Shown here piece after piece: positions 8,770 to 17,427 of a DNA stretch of 64,000 nt (its first letter is position 1; each line of letters opens with the position of its first letter). This DNA is from Mesorhizobium sp. M8A.F.Ca.ET.218.01.1.1. GTDB lineage: Bacteria > Pseudomonadota > Alphaproteobacteria > Rhizobiales > Rhizobiaceae. The notes beneath the pieces were generated by a model that saw only the letters and a list, made by a program, of their open reading frames with translations, ran no database searches and was not told the DNA's origin. The stretch spans positions 496,001-560,000 of the forward strand of contig NZ_SRUZ01000004.1 in assembly GCF_004791165.1 (NCBI RefSeq), written 5' to 3'. A program made the translations under genes and the position numbers.

Positions 8770-10083
8770 TCAGACGGCCGAGCCGTAGAGGTCGTAAGCG
8801 TCGGCGCGCTCGATCTTGACGGTGACGATGTCGCCGGCGCGCATCGGGCGGCGCGACTGGATGTGGACCGAACCATCGATCTCGGGCGCGTCATATTTGG
8901 TGCGGCCCTTCGCAGAGGTGCCCTGCGCCTCGTCGATCAGCACCGGCAGACGCTTGCCGACCTTCCTGGCAAGCTGCGTCGCCGAGATCTTCTGCTGGCG
9001 CTGCATGAAGCGATGCCAGCGCGCTTCCTTGACTTCCTGCGGCACCTGCTCAAGGCCGAGATCGTTGGAACGGGCGCCTCTGACCGGCTCGTATTTGAAG
9101 CAGCCGGCGCGATCGATTTTCGCTTCATCCAGCCAATCGAGCAGCATCTCGAAATCGTCGTCCGTTTCGCCGGGGAAGCCGACGATGAAGGTCGAGCGGA
9201 TGGCGAGATCCGGGCACACATCGCGCCAGCCGCGAATGCGCTCGAGCGTCTTCTCGCCATGGGCCGGCCGGCGCATGTTCTTCAGCACCTGCGGCGAGGC
9301 GTGCTGGAAGGGGATATCCAGATAGGGGAGGATTTTTCCATCGGCCATCAGCGGGATGACGTCGGCGACATGCGGGTAGGGGTAGACATAATGCATGCGC
9401 ACCCAGATGCCGAGCTTGCTCAGTTCCTCCGAGAGATCGAGGAACTTCGCTCGCACTTCGCGATCGCCGAACATGGACGTCTGGTATTTGATGTCGATGC
9501 CGTAGGCGCTGGTATCCTGCGAGATGACGAGCAGTTCCTTGACGCCGGCCTTGGCGAGTTTCTCGGCTTCACGCAGCACATCGGCCGCCGGCCGCGAGAC
9601 GAGATCGCCGCGAAGGGCTGGAATGATGCAGAAGGTGCAACGGTTGTTGCAGCCTTCCGAGATCTTCAAATAGGCATAGTGGCGCGGCGTCAGCTTGACG
9701 CCCTGCGGCGGCAGGAGGTCGATGTAGGGATCGTGCGAGGGAGGGGCCGCCTCATGGACGGCGGCCATCACGCTCTCATAGGCCTGCGGTCCGGTGATCG
9801 CCAGCACGTTGGGGTGCTTCTCGCGGATCACGTCCGGCTCGGCGCCCAGACAGCCGGTGACGATGACCCTGCCGTTTTCCGAAAGCGCGGAGCCGATGGC
9901 GTTGAGTGACTCGTCGCGGGCGGAATCCAGGAAACCACAGGTGTTGACGACAACGAGATCGGCGCCGTCATGCTTGCGGGCGATCTCGTAGCCCTCGGCC
10001 CGCAGACGCGTGATGATGCGCTCGGAATCGACAAGGGCTTTGGGACAGCCGAGACTGACGAAGCTGACGCGTGGGGCGGACAT
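8770..10083 (-). CDS. rimO: ribosomal protein S12 (aspartate) methylthiotransferase RimO
   Basis: 437 residues. Adds a methylthio group to the conserved aspartate of ribosomal protein S12 by radical SAM chemistry. An N-terminal UPF0004 domain has three cluster cysteines at about 13, 49 and 78 ([26 protein letters not shown]). The radical SAM motif CNNRCTFC is at about 145-152, and a C-terminal TRAM domain follows. [12 protein letters not shown] and the shorter TRAM region favour RimO over MiaB. The start at 10083 ([15 protein letters not shown]) fits the family; longer in-frame starts add unrelated residues. Confidence 0.95.
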   Translation of the reverse strand: MSAPRVSFVSLGCPKALVDSERIITRLRAEGYEIARKHDGADLVVVNTCGFLDSARDESLNAIGSALSENGRVIVTGCLGAEPDVIREKHPNVLAITGPQAYESVMAAVHEAAPPSHDPYIDLLPPQGVKLTPRHYAYLKISEGCNNRCTFCIIPALRGDLVSRPAADVLREAEKLAKAGVKELLVISQDTSAYGIDIKYQTSMFGDREVRAKFLDLSEELSKLGIWVRMHYVYPYPHVADVIPLMADGKILPYLDIPFQHASPQVLKNMRRPAHGEKTLERIRGWRDVCPDLAIRSTFIVGFPGETDDDFEMLLDWLDEAKIDRAGCFKYEPVRGARSNDLGLEQVPQEVKEARWHRFMQRQQKISATQLARKVGKRLPVLIDEAQGTSAKGRTKYDAPEIDGSVHIQSRRPMRAGDIVTVKIERADAYDLYGSAV

Positions 10084-10215
10084 GGGCAATTTTCCAATGG
10101 ACGCGAACCGGAAACATCGATCCGGCCCGCAGTCTCGACATATAACGGTTTGCATGGCTCCTAGCAGGAGCTCAATTCGGGCGGCGCAATAGCACGGCTT
10201 CCTCAATCAGGCAAA

Positions 10216-10233
10216 CGGAGCCCTGCGGCTCCG
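10216..10233 (-). terminator. probable terminator after the TerC gene
   Basis: On the minus strand CGGAGCC, loop GCAG, GGCTCCG, then TTTG. The seven-pair stem lies nine bases after the TerC stop. The T-run is short, so termination may be partial. Confidence 0.5.
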
Positions 10234-10241
10234 CCTGTGCG

Positions 10242-10928
10242 TCAGTGCCCGCTTGACCCGAACCAGGGTGACAGGAAGGCGAAATGATCGGGGAATTGCT
10301 GCACAGCCCCATCCAGCAGCATCTTGACCGCGACATAGAGGATGATGACCAGGCCGATATAGGCAATCCAGCGGTATTTGTGCAGCAGGCGCGCGACGAA
10401 CGACGCAGCAAAGCCCATCAAAGCGATCGACAGCGCCAGCCCGACAATCAGCACCGTCGGATGGTTCATGGCCGCGCCCGCCACGGCCAGGACATTGTCG
10501 AGGGACATCGAGACATCGGCAATGACGATCTGCCAGGCGGCCTGCGAGAAGGTTTTGCTCGGCCCCTTGCCGCCAATGGCACCATCCTTGTTGAAGTCGC
10601 CGTTCGACAGCGCTTCGGTGGCGTCGCGCTCCTCGTCGTGGGTGACACGCAATTCGCGCCACATCTTCCAGCAAACCCACAGCAAAAGCAGGCCGCCACC
10701 GATAAGCAGCATGGGACCAATGGTCAGCAGCCATTGCGTGATCAGGGCGAAGAAAATGCGAAGAACGGTGGCCGCCGCGATGCCGACCAGAATGGCTCGC
10801 TGGCGTTGGCTGGCCGGCAAGCCTGCAGCGGCGAGGCCGATGACGATGGCATTGTCGCCCGCGAGCGCAAGGTCGATGGCGATGACCTGAAGGAGAGCCG
10901 AAAAGCCGGCGGCGGTAAATATTTCCAT
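10242..10928 (-). CDS. TerC-family integral membrane protein (YjbE type)
   Basis: 228 residues from the ATG at 10928 (MEIFTAAGFSALLQ). Seven or so hydrophobic segments are present. The two family motifs with buried acidic residues are visible: IDLALAGDNAIVIGLA near the N-terminus and IADVSMSLDNVLAVAG in the second half. A charged loop rich in Glu and Asp separates the halves. TerC/YjbE proteins are linked to metal ion (for example manganese) export and tellurite resistance; the substrate here is not determined. Codons upstream of 10928 in this frame look non-coding. Confidence 0.88.
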   Translation of the reverse strand: MEIFTAAGFSALLQVIAIDLALAGDNAIVIGLAAAGLPASQRQRAILVGIAAATVLRIFFALITQWLLTIGPMLLIGGGLLLLWVCWKMWRELRVTHDEERDATEALSNGDFNKDGAIGGKGPSKTFSQAAWQIVIADVSMSLDNVLAVAGAAMNHPTVLIVGLALSIALMGFAASFVARLLHKYRWIAYIGLVIILYVAVKMLLDGAVQQFPDHFAFLSPWFGSSGH

Positions 10929-11108
10929 CGACCTGGAAGCCCTTCGTCGAGTGTTCGTCGTCGATCGTCCGAACGGGCCTAAAGGCATGGTCTGCTGGCG
11001 TCAAGCCGCAGCACCGGACAACGCTGGAAAACCATTTTCGTGGTGGTGGAATTACGGAAGATTCTCAACATGCGCCGGCGGCAAGCCAATGCGGCAAGCC
11101 CGCGAGAA

Positions 11109-11498
11109 CTAATCGTAGAGATTGTACTTCGGCCAGTCGGCTTCAGGGATCTCATCCCCGATCCGATAGCGGAGCTGGAGAACTTCCATATGATCCGGCC
11201 CCGTCTGGCATTTGAACTTCAGCCGATACCACTGTCCCTTGCTGCGGAACGCCGCACCGGGGCTCCGGATGGCGTCGGCGCTCATCTCTGGCGTCGCGAA
11301 GGCGTAGGCGACGACGCGGTCGGCCTTGAACTTGCGATCATCATGGGTGATCCGGTCCAGGACTTCGGCATCGCAACGCTGCTCGAGGCGGGTCTGCGGA
11401 TCAAGTTTCATCAGTCCGGAGCGCAAGGCGTTGTCCATCGCACTGGCCGGAAAAGCCAGCGTCAGGGACGCAATGGCCATCATGCATAGTGTCTTCAT
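11109..11498 (-). CDS. DUF930 domain-containing secreted protein
   Basis: 129 residues. MKTLCMMAIASLTLAFPASA is a signal peptide. The mature domain begins LDPQTRLEQRCDAEV and contains DRVVAYAFATPEMS, PGAAFRSKGQWYRLKFKC and IPEADWPKYNLYD, the recognisable DUF930 pattern common in rhizobia. Two cysteines (QRC, FKC) could form a disulfide. The function is unknown. It stands alone on the minus strand between terC and the DUF2161 gene. Confidence 0.82.
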   Translation of the reverse strand: MKTLCMMAIASLTLAFPASAMDNALRSGLMKLDPQTRLEQRCDAEVLDRITHDDRKFKADRVVAYAFATPEMSADAIRSPGAAFRSKGQWYRLKFKCQTGPDHMEVLQLRYRIGDEIPEADWPKYNLYD

Positions 11499-11572
11499 GG
11501 GCGGGACAAGCAGCATGTTTTGTCTGAAAGATCAACCAACAGGGGCGGTTCATGCTCGGCAAACCCCGGTAT

Positions 11573-12271
11573 TCAGAGGCCCGGCGCAATCAAAATCTCG
11601 TGTCGGGCTTCATCATGCGGGACCTGCGGCCAACGAACCAGCGAGGCGCGGCCGGCATCCGTGAGATCGTAAAGACCACGCTCGACCCTTGCGAACCAGC
11701 CATAGACATTGTGCTGCAGAATCTTCGGCGCGATCGGCGTCAAGGCTTTCAGATCGCGCGGCCGTTTGGGGCCGTCCGAAAGCGCGGCGGCGCAGGCGAG
11801 GGCGCTCTGCCGGTAGGCGGTCATGATCGGAGCGCGCGATCCGCCGCCGGCGACAGGATCGCCGCGGCGGCGCTGGTGCTCGTCGACAAGGCGAGATCGC
11901 CGTCGCGCATTCTTGCGCGGCGCCACGGCGATCGGACTGAGAAGCAGTTCGACCCGATCACTGGCGGTTACGCCAATCAGGCCGAAGCCGAGCCGACGGC
12001 AAAGGTTGCGGAACCTGGCATCGCTTTCGCGCCCCTTGCCTCGCGCCGACATGCGCGCCGCCAGCCACACTTCATCGCAAGCAGCCGCACGGTCGACGCC
12101 CTGCAGAACCAGTTCGAGATTGAACTGCAGCTTCAACTCGCAGATGACGACGATCTGCGGCTCCCCTTCGCGCAACGCGACGATATCGCAGCCGCCGATT
12201 TCCCCCTTCACGACGAAGTCGAGATTTTCGAGGAAACGCTTCACCGGCGCATAGAGTGAGGTCTCGTTCAT
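11573..12271 (-). CDS. DUF2161 protein, putative PD-(D/E)XK-type phosphodiesterase
   Basis: 232 residues. MNETSLYAPVKRFLENLDF is followed by GGCDIVALREG and VVICELKLQFNLELVLQGVD. This gives the D...ExK core of a PD-(D/E)XK nuclease fold followed by the QxxxR-like helix. The C-terminal half (KILQHNVYGWFARVERGLYD, LTDAGRASLVRWP) looks like a winged-helix DNA-binding part. The start at 12271 is set by the family N-terminus. DUF2161 proteins are chromosomal in Rhizobiales and their substrate is not known. Confidence 0.83.
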   Translation of the reverse strand: MNETSLYAPVKRFLENLDFVVKGEIGGCDIVALREGEPQIVVICELKLQFNLELVLQGVDRAAACDEVWLAARMSARGKGRESDARFRNLCRRLGFGLIGVTASDRVELLLSPIAVAPRKNARRRSRLVDEHQRRRGDPVAGGGSRAPIMTAYRQSALACAAALSDGPKRPRDLKALTPIAPKILQHNVYGWFARVERGLYDLTDAGRASLVRWPQVPHDEARHEILIAPGL

Positions 12272-12372
12272 ATCGCAAGGTCTAGCCGATTCGACATGAA
12301 AAGCCTCGCAGGCGAAATGGTGTGTCGCGTGCCTGGGCCAGAGCGGGGATTCCGGAAGCGGCGAGGCAGGGC

Positions 12373-13179
12373 TCAGGAATGAAGTTCTGCGAGGAAAGCC
12401 AACAGCACGCGGTTGAACTGGTCGGGACGCTGCAAGGGCGCGAAGTGACTGACCTCGGGCAGCATCACCAATTCCGATCCCGGTATGCTGCTGGCCAGAT
12501 AGGTGGCGTGCTCGTCCTTGATAAACTCGTCGTGCTCGCTTTGGACGACCGCAACGGGCACGCGGATCTCTCCCAGCTCGGTGGCGCCATAATTGGGTTC
12601 GCTCTTCATCATCAGGCCGACAGCTTTGACAAATGCATCGAATTGATCTGGCGTGGCCGACAGCTCGGCATAGTCCTTTTTGTGCCGGCTGAAACACCGC
12701 TCGATGACCGGACTGGCCTCGAAGTCCTTCGTGCCGCTGGGATCCATATTGCAGCCGAAGAAGAACACACCGGCGATGCGATCGGCGGCCTTCATGCCAA
12801 GGATCAGCGCAACGCAGGCGCCATCGCTCCAACCTACAGCGATGGCCTTGTTCAATTGCAGGCGATCCATCACGGCCAGGACATCCGAGGCCATCAGCTC
12901 GTATTTGCATGGCCGTTCGTCGCGGGTGCTGCGTCCATGGCCACGGCTGTCGATGGTGACGACCTGATAGCCGCGCTCGACCAATGATGGGACCTGAAAT
13001 CCCCAATTGCCGCTATGGCCAAGGCCGCCATGCAACAAGATCACGGGAAACCCCGCCCCAAAGGTGGCGTACCAGATTCTCGCACCCTCATGCTCCACAT
13101 GGCCTTCGTCCGCCGCGGCCGGCAAAGGAGCGGCACCATGCGCTTCGAATTTGGTGAGGTCGTCATCGCGATAGTCCAT
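12373..13179 (-). CDS. alpha/beta hydrolase
   Basis: 268 residues. HGGLGHSGNWG at about 50-60 is the oxyanion-hole region, VGWSDGACVAL holds the nucleophile Ser118 in GxSxG, and the catalytic His is in EVSHFAPLQRP near the C-terminus. HDEFIKDEHA supplies the likely acid region. There is no signal peptide. The start at 13179 (MDYRDDDLTKFEAHGAAPLP) is preferred; the upstream extension is unlike the family. Substrate unknown. It is monocistronic on the minus strand. Confidence 0.88.
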   Translation of the reverse strand: MDYRDDDLTKFEAHGAAPLPAAADEGHVEHEGARIWYATFGAGFPVILLHGGLGHSGNWGFQVPSLVERGYQVVTIDSRGHGRSTRDERPCKYELMASDVLAVMDRLQLNKAIAVGWSDGACVALILGMKAADRIAGVFFFGCNMDPSGTKDFEASPVIERCFSRHKKDYAELSATPDQFDAFVKAVGLMMKSEPNYGATELGEIRVPVAVVQSEHDEFIKDEHATYLASSIPGSELVMLPEVSHFAPLQRPDQFNRVLLAFLAELHS

Positions 13180-13298
13180 GCCGAAACAGCCTCTTGGCAA
13201 ATGCGCAGGGCTTATGTTTATCGCCGGCCCCCACCGAGACCAACCCGCAAGGCAATTTCTGCTGCCATCAGGCGACACGACAGGGGAGATTGCATTGC

Positions 13299-14165
13299 CT
13301 AAGGGCCGATATTGACCGCACCTGTTGCCGTTCGATCCTGCTTGTTTCGCGCCGGCTGATTTTCGTGGAGGGCTTCGCCGTCACGCACTGCCCGATCCGA
13401 TCGTGTCCTGCGGCGCCGCAGCGGATAGCCGATCTGTCCGAAGTAGCTGGAGGGGACTGGATCGTCGACGCCATATTTCTCAGGCACTTTGTTGCCAGTC
13501 GCATTGTACGTGCCGAACACCACGTCGAGGAAGGGCAACTGTCCGGCGAAGTTCTTGTCGTAGGCTTCGCGCTGGTTGGCATGGTGCCAGCGATGGAACT
13601 GCGGGCTGGCGATGAGCCACTTCAAGGGGCCGAACGGAATCCGCAAGTTCGAATGAACAAGCAGCGTGTGCCAGAAGTAGATGATGGAAAAGACAGCGAT
13701 CGAGGCTTCGGAGAATCCGAGAAAAAAGATCGGTGTCAGCGAAATTGCCTTCGTGACGATGGCGTCGACGGGATGAGAGTGGAATGCGCCGAGCCAATCC
13801 AGTTCCTCAATGCCGTGATGAACCGCATGGAACTTCCACAGCGCGGGGATTTCGTGAAACGCACGGTGTGCCCAATAGACGCCTATATCGGAAATCACGA
13901 TGATTTCGGCGACCTGCAGCCAGATGGGCTGGCCGCCGACCGCAAGCGTTACCGATCGCGGGATCAGCATCGCAGCGGCTTCGAGTGCGTTGGCCGCTAT
14001 CAGAATTATTACTGCCTTTACCACGAGGCCGTTGAACAGCACGTAGATCAGGTCGACACCCAGGCCCTTGCGCAGGATCTTCTGCGGTCGCTCGGCAAAC
14101 AGATGCTCGAACGGAATGAAGATCAGCGCGCAGATCAACAGCCCCTTGATGCCAAAGATATCCAT
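13299..14165 (-). CDS. sterol desaturase/fatty acid hydroxylase family protein
   Basis: 288 residues. Four membrane segments surround the histidine boxes of the di-iron family: HRAFH, HAVHH and HRWHH, with a further His in HSHP. The protein starts MDIFGIKGLLICALIFIPFE and has a polar basic C-terminal tail. It probably hydroxylates a lipid or terpenoid in the inner membrane. The exact substrate (fatty acid, hopanoid, carotenoid) cannot be judged. The start at 14165 is the only ATG ahead of the first helix. Confidence 0.87.
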   Translation of the reverse strand: MDIFGIKGLLICALIFIPFEHLFAERPQKILRKGLGVDLIYVLFNGLVVKAVIILIAANALEAAAMLIPRSVTLAVGGQPIWLQVAEIIVISDIGVYWAHRAFHEIPALWKFHAVHHGIEELDWLGAFHSHPVDAIVTKAISLTPIFFLGFSEASIAVFSIIYFWHTLLVHSNLRIPFGPLKWLIASPQFHRWHHANQREAYDKNFAGQLPFLDVVFGTYNATGNKVPEKYGVDDPVPSSYFGQIGYPLRRRRTRSDRAVRDGEALHENQPARNKQDRTATGAVNIGP

Positions 14166-14299
14166 TCGACCGCTATCGCCTTGCCTTTGGTCAGCGCACC
14201 CGGCGCTTCAGCTCCCGAACAGAACCACATTTCTCCTTTCCAAAGGCTTGATGCCGACCGCTTGCATCGTTCCTCGCTTGTCATGTGACAAACGCGCTC

Positions 14300-14418
14300 G
14301 CCGGGTGTCACATCCGTGTCGCAAGCTGGCGCTACCTGGTCGGCGCGCGCTTGTCGAACGCAGCGCAACGCGCGTCCTCCCAGGACTAACCCCTCCGGTC
14401 CCTGCCGGCGGGGTTTTT
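14300..14418 (+). ncRNA. candidate small RNA ending at an orphan terminator
   Basis: The 325 bases between the divergent genes at 14165 (minus) and 14492 (plus) contain no protein gene, yet hold a strong plus-strand terminator at 14390-14418. Neither flanking gene could use it, so some plus-strand transcript must end there. The segment just before it carries CGCGTCCTCCCAGG, a C-rich, anti-Shine-Dalgarno-like stretch seen in several rhizobial sRNAs. The 5' end is a guess; no clear promoter was recognised. Family membership is not claimed. Confidence 0.35.
14390..14418 (+). terminator. orphan rho-independent terminator
   Basis: CCCC, mismatch T, CCGG, loop TCCCTG, CCGG, mismatch C, GGGG, then TTTTT. 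The stem is strong and the T-run exists only on the plus strand. It lies upstream of the divergent gene pair, so it ends a short unannotated transcript. Confidence 0.8.
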
Positions 14419-14491
14419 CATTTCCAGAACCATATTGTCGGTCGCGAGTTGTCCTTGCTATTATGGCATTACGGTCAGCACAGGGACGCCC

Positions 14492-14728
14492 ATGACGGAC
14501 GCGAGTGAAATGAGTGCGATCGGCGACACCCTCATGAGGATCGTCACGCCCGGCATGTCTCCCAAGCAGCTTGTCAAAGCCGCCCGGAAGGCCCACCCCA
14601 AGGCCTCGAAGAAGGATATTGCCAGAGCAGCCTTCTTCTCGATCATCGCAAACGCGGATCAGGACATCGGCAAGGCCAGGAACCTGCAGGCATTTGCCAT
14701 CGCGGAGCGCACACAGCAGTCGGACTGA
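14492..14728 (+). CDS. small hypothetical protein (78 aa)
   Basis: Starts MTDASEMSAIGDTLMRIVTP after an AGGGA at 14482-14486. The protein is soluble, helical and lysine/alanine rich (MSPKQLVKAARKAHPKASKK, DIARAAFFSIIANADQD), with no membrane segment or cysteine. The composition and good codon use look like a real small gene. I do not recognise the family and assign no function. It follows the orphan terminator by about 70 bases. Confidence 0.6.
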   Translation: MTDASEMSAIGDTLMRIVTPGMSPKQLVKAARKAHPKASKKDIARAAFFSIIANADQDIGKARNLQAFAIAERTQQSD

Positions 14729-14781
14729 GCAGGTCGCCGCTTGGCATGGCGTGGGCTTGCCGTCGTTGCGTGATCACGCCT

Positions 14782-15710
14782 TCATCGCCGCGCATATGCC
14801 GCCCGGCAGGCCGACATCACGGTATCGCGCAGCCAACGATGGGCCGGGTCGGCGTCCATGCGAGGATGCCACATCGCCGATATCTTGAACTGAGGAATGG
14901 GAAGCGGGAGCTCGAAACTCTCGAGACCTGCCGTGATGGCGTGGTCGCCTGCACTTGTGCTGCCGAAACACGAGCCCGGCACGGTCGCGACCAGATCCGA
15001 CTGTCGCACAATCCGTATCGCATCGGGGTAGCCGGGCACGACAACCACGACGGTGCGTCCAAGGCCGAGCTTCTGCAAGGCGCCATCGATCGGCTCGGCG
15101 ACATTGCCTTCCCGTGACGCCACGACATGCTTGCAGGCGGCATAGCGTTCGGGCGTAACGCCGGCGTCTGTCAGAAGCGGATGTCCAGCCCGGGCCACGC
15201 CGACATATTTGTCGTGGAACAGGAACTGGGTGCGTATCTCGGGCGCGGACGTTCCAAGCAAACCGATCTCCAGATCGATGAGGCCTTCCCGAAGCGGGCG
15301 CGCGTCCTTGTCGGGCTTGGGTGCGAAGCGTAGGCGGACACGAGGCGCCGCACGGGTGACCGCATTCACGACCGGGCCGGCAAGGAATTCCAGGAACGCT
15401 TCGCTGGCGCGAATGGTGAACGTCAATTCGAGCCCGGCCAGGTCCACGCGCATGTTTTGCGGCCGCAGGACTGATCTTACATCCCGGGTAACTCATGGAC
15501 GCGATCGCGCAATTCCGTAGCGTGCGGCGTGGGCACAAGTTCGCGTCCGGCTCGCACGAGCAGCGGGTCGCCGGTGGCAGCGCGAAGTCGTGCGAGTGTC
15601 CGGCTCATCGCCGAGGTGCTCAAGCCGAGCCGGCGGGCCGCCCCCGTCACGCTGCCTTCGGCGAGCAAGACGTCGAGCGCTACGAGAAGGTTCAAGTCCA
15701 CATTGTCCAT
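14782..15710 (-). pseudogene. LysR-family transcriptional regulator, one-base frameshift
   Basis: The N-terminal part (MDNVDLNLLVALDVLLAEGS, then SAMSRTLARLRAATGDPLLV) is a LysR helix-turn-helix and runs from 15710 to about 15487. There the frame hits a stop. The next frame continues without loss as TRDVRSVLRPQNMRVDLAGL and the complete effector-binding domain to 14782. Restoring one base in GAGTTACCCGG (for example GAG TTG ACC CGG) rejoins both parts into a normal-length regulator of about 309 residues. It is divergent from the SDR gene at 15844, its likely target. Either a recent inactivation or a sequencing error. Confidence 0.85.
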
Positions 15711-15843
15711 GGCACACAGCCTTATCGCAGGTGTTTTGCCAGACATAGCGTCGGATGCAACCATAGTTTGAATCTGGCGCGCCTGGCGCATGGCTTCCGC
15801 TTGCCCATATCTGCGGTCACCAACCAACGAAAGAGATCGCCCA

Positions 15844-16557
15844 ATGCCCGCAAGCGTTTTGAACACCCCGTCAGGTACAGTCCTCATCATCGGCGCGTCG
15901 CGCGGCCTCGGCCATGCAATGGCGGCCGAGTTCCTCGGGAAAGGCTGGAACGTCATCGGCACGGTCCGGGAAGGCGGCCGGACCAAGCTGCACGACCTCG
16001 CGGACGCGTTCGAAGGCCGGCTCGAAATCGAGACAGTCGACATCTGCGAACCCGATCAGGTCACGGCCTTGCGCGACCGGCTGTCGGGCAGGGTGTTGGA
16101 CATGGTGTTCGTCAATGCCGGCGTGAGCAACAACCCCGCTGAGACGATCGCCGATGTGACGACCGACGAGTTCGTGCGCGTGATGATCACAAATGCACTC
16201 AGCCCGATGCGTGTTCTCGAGAGCCTGGCGCCATTTGTTCCAGCTGCCGGCCTGATCGGCGTGATGTCGTCCGGGCAGGGGAGCATCTCCAACAACGAGA
16301 CAGGTCAACGTGAGGTCTACCGGGGCAGCAAGGCGGCGCTGAACATGTTCATGCGAAGCTTCGCCGCCCGCCATGCCGCAACATCGCGTGCCATGGTGCT
16401 GATGGCGCCCGGCTGGGTCCGTACGGAGCTGGGAGGGCCGGATGGAAGGCTGAGCATCGAGGAAAGCGTGCCGAGCCTCGTCAACGTTCTGCTTGCCAGG
16501 AAGGGAAGCCAGGGATTGCACTATGTCGACTATCTCGGACGCACCGTCCCCTGGTAA
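15844..16557 (+). CDS. SDR-family oxidoreductase
   Basis: 237 residues. GTVLIIGASRGLGHAMAAEF is the N-terminal TGxxxGxG-like NAD(P)-binding turn (here GASRGLG), with VNAG at about 90-95 and YRGSKAALNMF carrying the catalytic YxxxK. The serine appears in MSSGQGS. It is a classical short-chain dehydrogenase with an unknown substrate. The start at 15844 (MPASVLNTPSG) follows AAAGAG. The divergent partner is a LysR regulator gene that is frameshifted, so normal control of this gene may be lost. Confidence 0.88.
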   Translation: MPASVLNTPSGTVLIIGASRGLGHAMAAEFLGKGWNVIGTVREGGRTKLHDLADAFEGRLEIETVDICEPDQVTALRDRLSGRVLDMVFVNAGVSNNPAETIADVTTDEFVRVMITNALSPMRVLESLAPFVPAAGLIGVMSSGQGSISNNETGQREVYRGSKAALNMFMRSFAARHAATSRAMVLMAPGWVRTELGGPDGRLSIEESVPSLVNVLLARKGSQGLHYVDYLGRTVPW

Positions 16558-16656
16558 ATCCCATCGCGATGCCTGCGCGGCGACGAGCGCCAGCTTGTCC
16601 GCGGCCACACGAAATAAAGTGGTACCGCGACCGCTGGCGGCTTCTGCATCTGGCCC

Positions 16657-16890
16657 TTATTGAGCCGCCGTCATGGCGATGAGCTTTCGGACCTGGACGT
16701 ACTCTACGCAGTGAACAGGAAAATCCGGCCGGGTGGCCTTCGCGCAGTCTTTCGCGGTGGCGACAGGTTCATTCAGCGGAACGCTCGATGCCTGCGTGGA
16801 CGCTGATGAAAAAAGCAGCGTTTGGGTGGTCAATGCCGAGACGGCAGCGACTTGTATGAGAAGCGCGGCGAAGGCGATATTTTTGAGCAT
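16657..16890 (-). CDS. small secreted hypothetical protein
   Basis: About 77 residues from the ATG at 16890 (MLKNIAFAALLIQVAAVSAL). The N-terminus is a signal peptide or anchor. The mature part has two cysteines (ATAKDCAKATRPDFPVHCVE) that may pair. No family is recognised. It is isolated between the SDR gene and tRNA-Ser. Confidence 0.5.
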   Translation of the reverse strand: MLKNIAFAALLIQVAAVSALTTQTLLFSSASTQASSVPLNEPVATAKDCAKATRPDFPVHCVEYVQVRKLIAMTAAQ

Positions 16891-17072
16891 GCGCGACAAC
16901 GCGCCTACCTGCTACAACGTTCCAGTTAGTCGGGCCGCTTTGGGGGCTTTCTTACTTCAACCGCCCATCTTGCGGCGGCGTCCCACGTTATTTCGGGCAT
17001 TTTGCTCCCCCACGTCACCTGGTCGAAACCGATTTTCCGGGCAGGGGTCACAGGCGTACATTGCCGTCGTTC

Positions 17073-17162
17073 TGGCGGAGGGAGTGGGATTCGAACCCAC
17101 GGTGAACTTGCGCCCACGCCGGTTTTCAAGACCGGTGCCTTAAACCGCTCGGCCATCCCTCC
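17073..17162 (-). tRNA. tRNA-Ser (UGA)
   Basis: The minus strand folds into a class II tRNA. The acceptor GGAGGGA pairs with TCCCTCC, the anticodon arm is CCGGT-CTTGAAA-ACCGG with anticodon TGA, the long variable arm is GCGTGGGCGCAAGTTCACCG, and the T loop is GTTCGAATC. The 3' CCA is encoded (17073-17075). It reads UCA-type serine codons. No integrase or island is attached to its 3' end here. Confidence 0.96.
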
Positions 17163-17427
17163 GGTGACTGCCGGCCACTGCTCTAGTGTGCCCGGCAAAG
17201 GCCTGTCAACCGGCTTGCGTGAAGCGGCGCTTCTCCAAGCCCCGGGACAGGACAAGCCGCGTCACAATCTTGCCCGGTTCCGGCCACAATCGGTTAATAC
17301 CGTGATAAACAATTCCTGCGCACAAAGGATCGGGGTCCGAGACGTCGTTGGCATTGTCGAGTGAGCGCGTGGCTCTCTGATGGTCGGACACGATGTTGTT
17401 GGTCGAGACTTTAGGGGGCAATCAAGA

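Noticed and set aside
8746-9909. Long plus-strand frame opposite rimO
   Set aside because: Lacks any recognisable domain and mirrors the high-GC coding pattern of rimO, which has all expected motifs on the minus strand.
17073-17162. tRNA-Ser as the attachment site of an island
   Set aside because: No integrase and no repeat of the tRNA 3' end was found nearby; both flanks look like ordinary core genes.
16926-17255. 109 residue minus-strand protein across the tRNA
   Set aside because: It is the conceptual translation of tRNA-Ser and its flanks; the tRNA fold is unambiguous.
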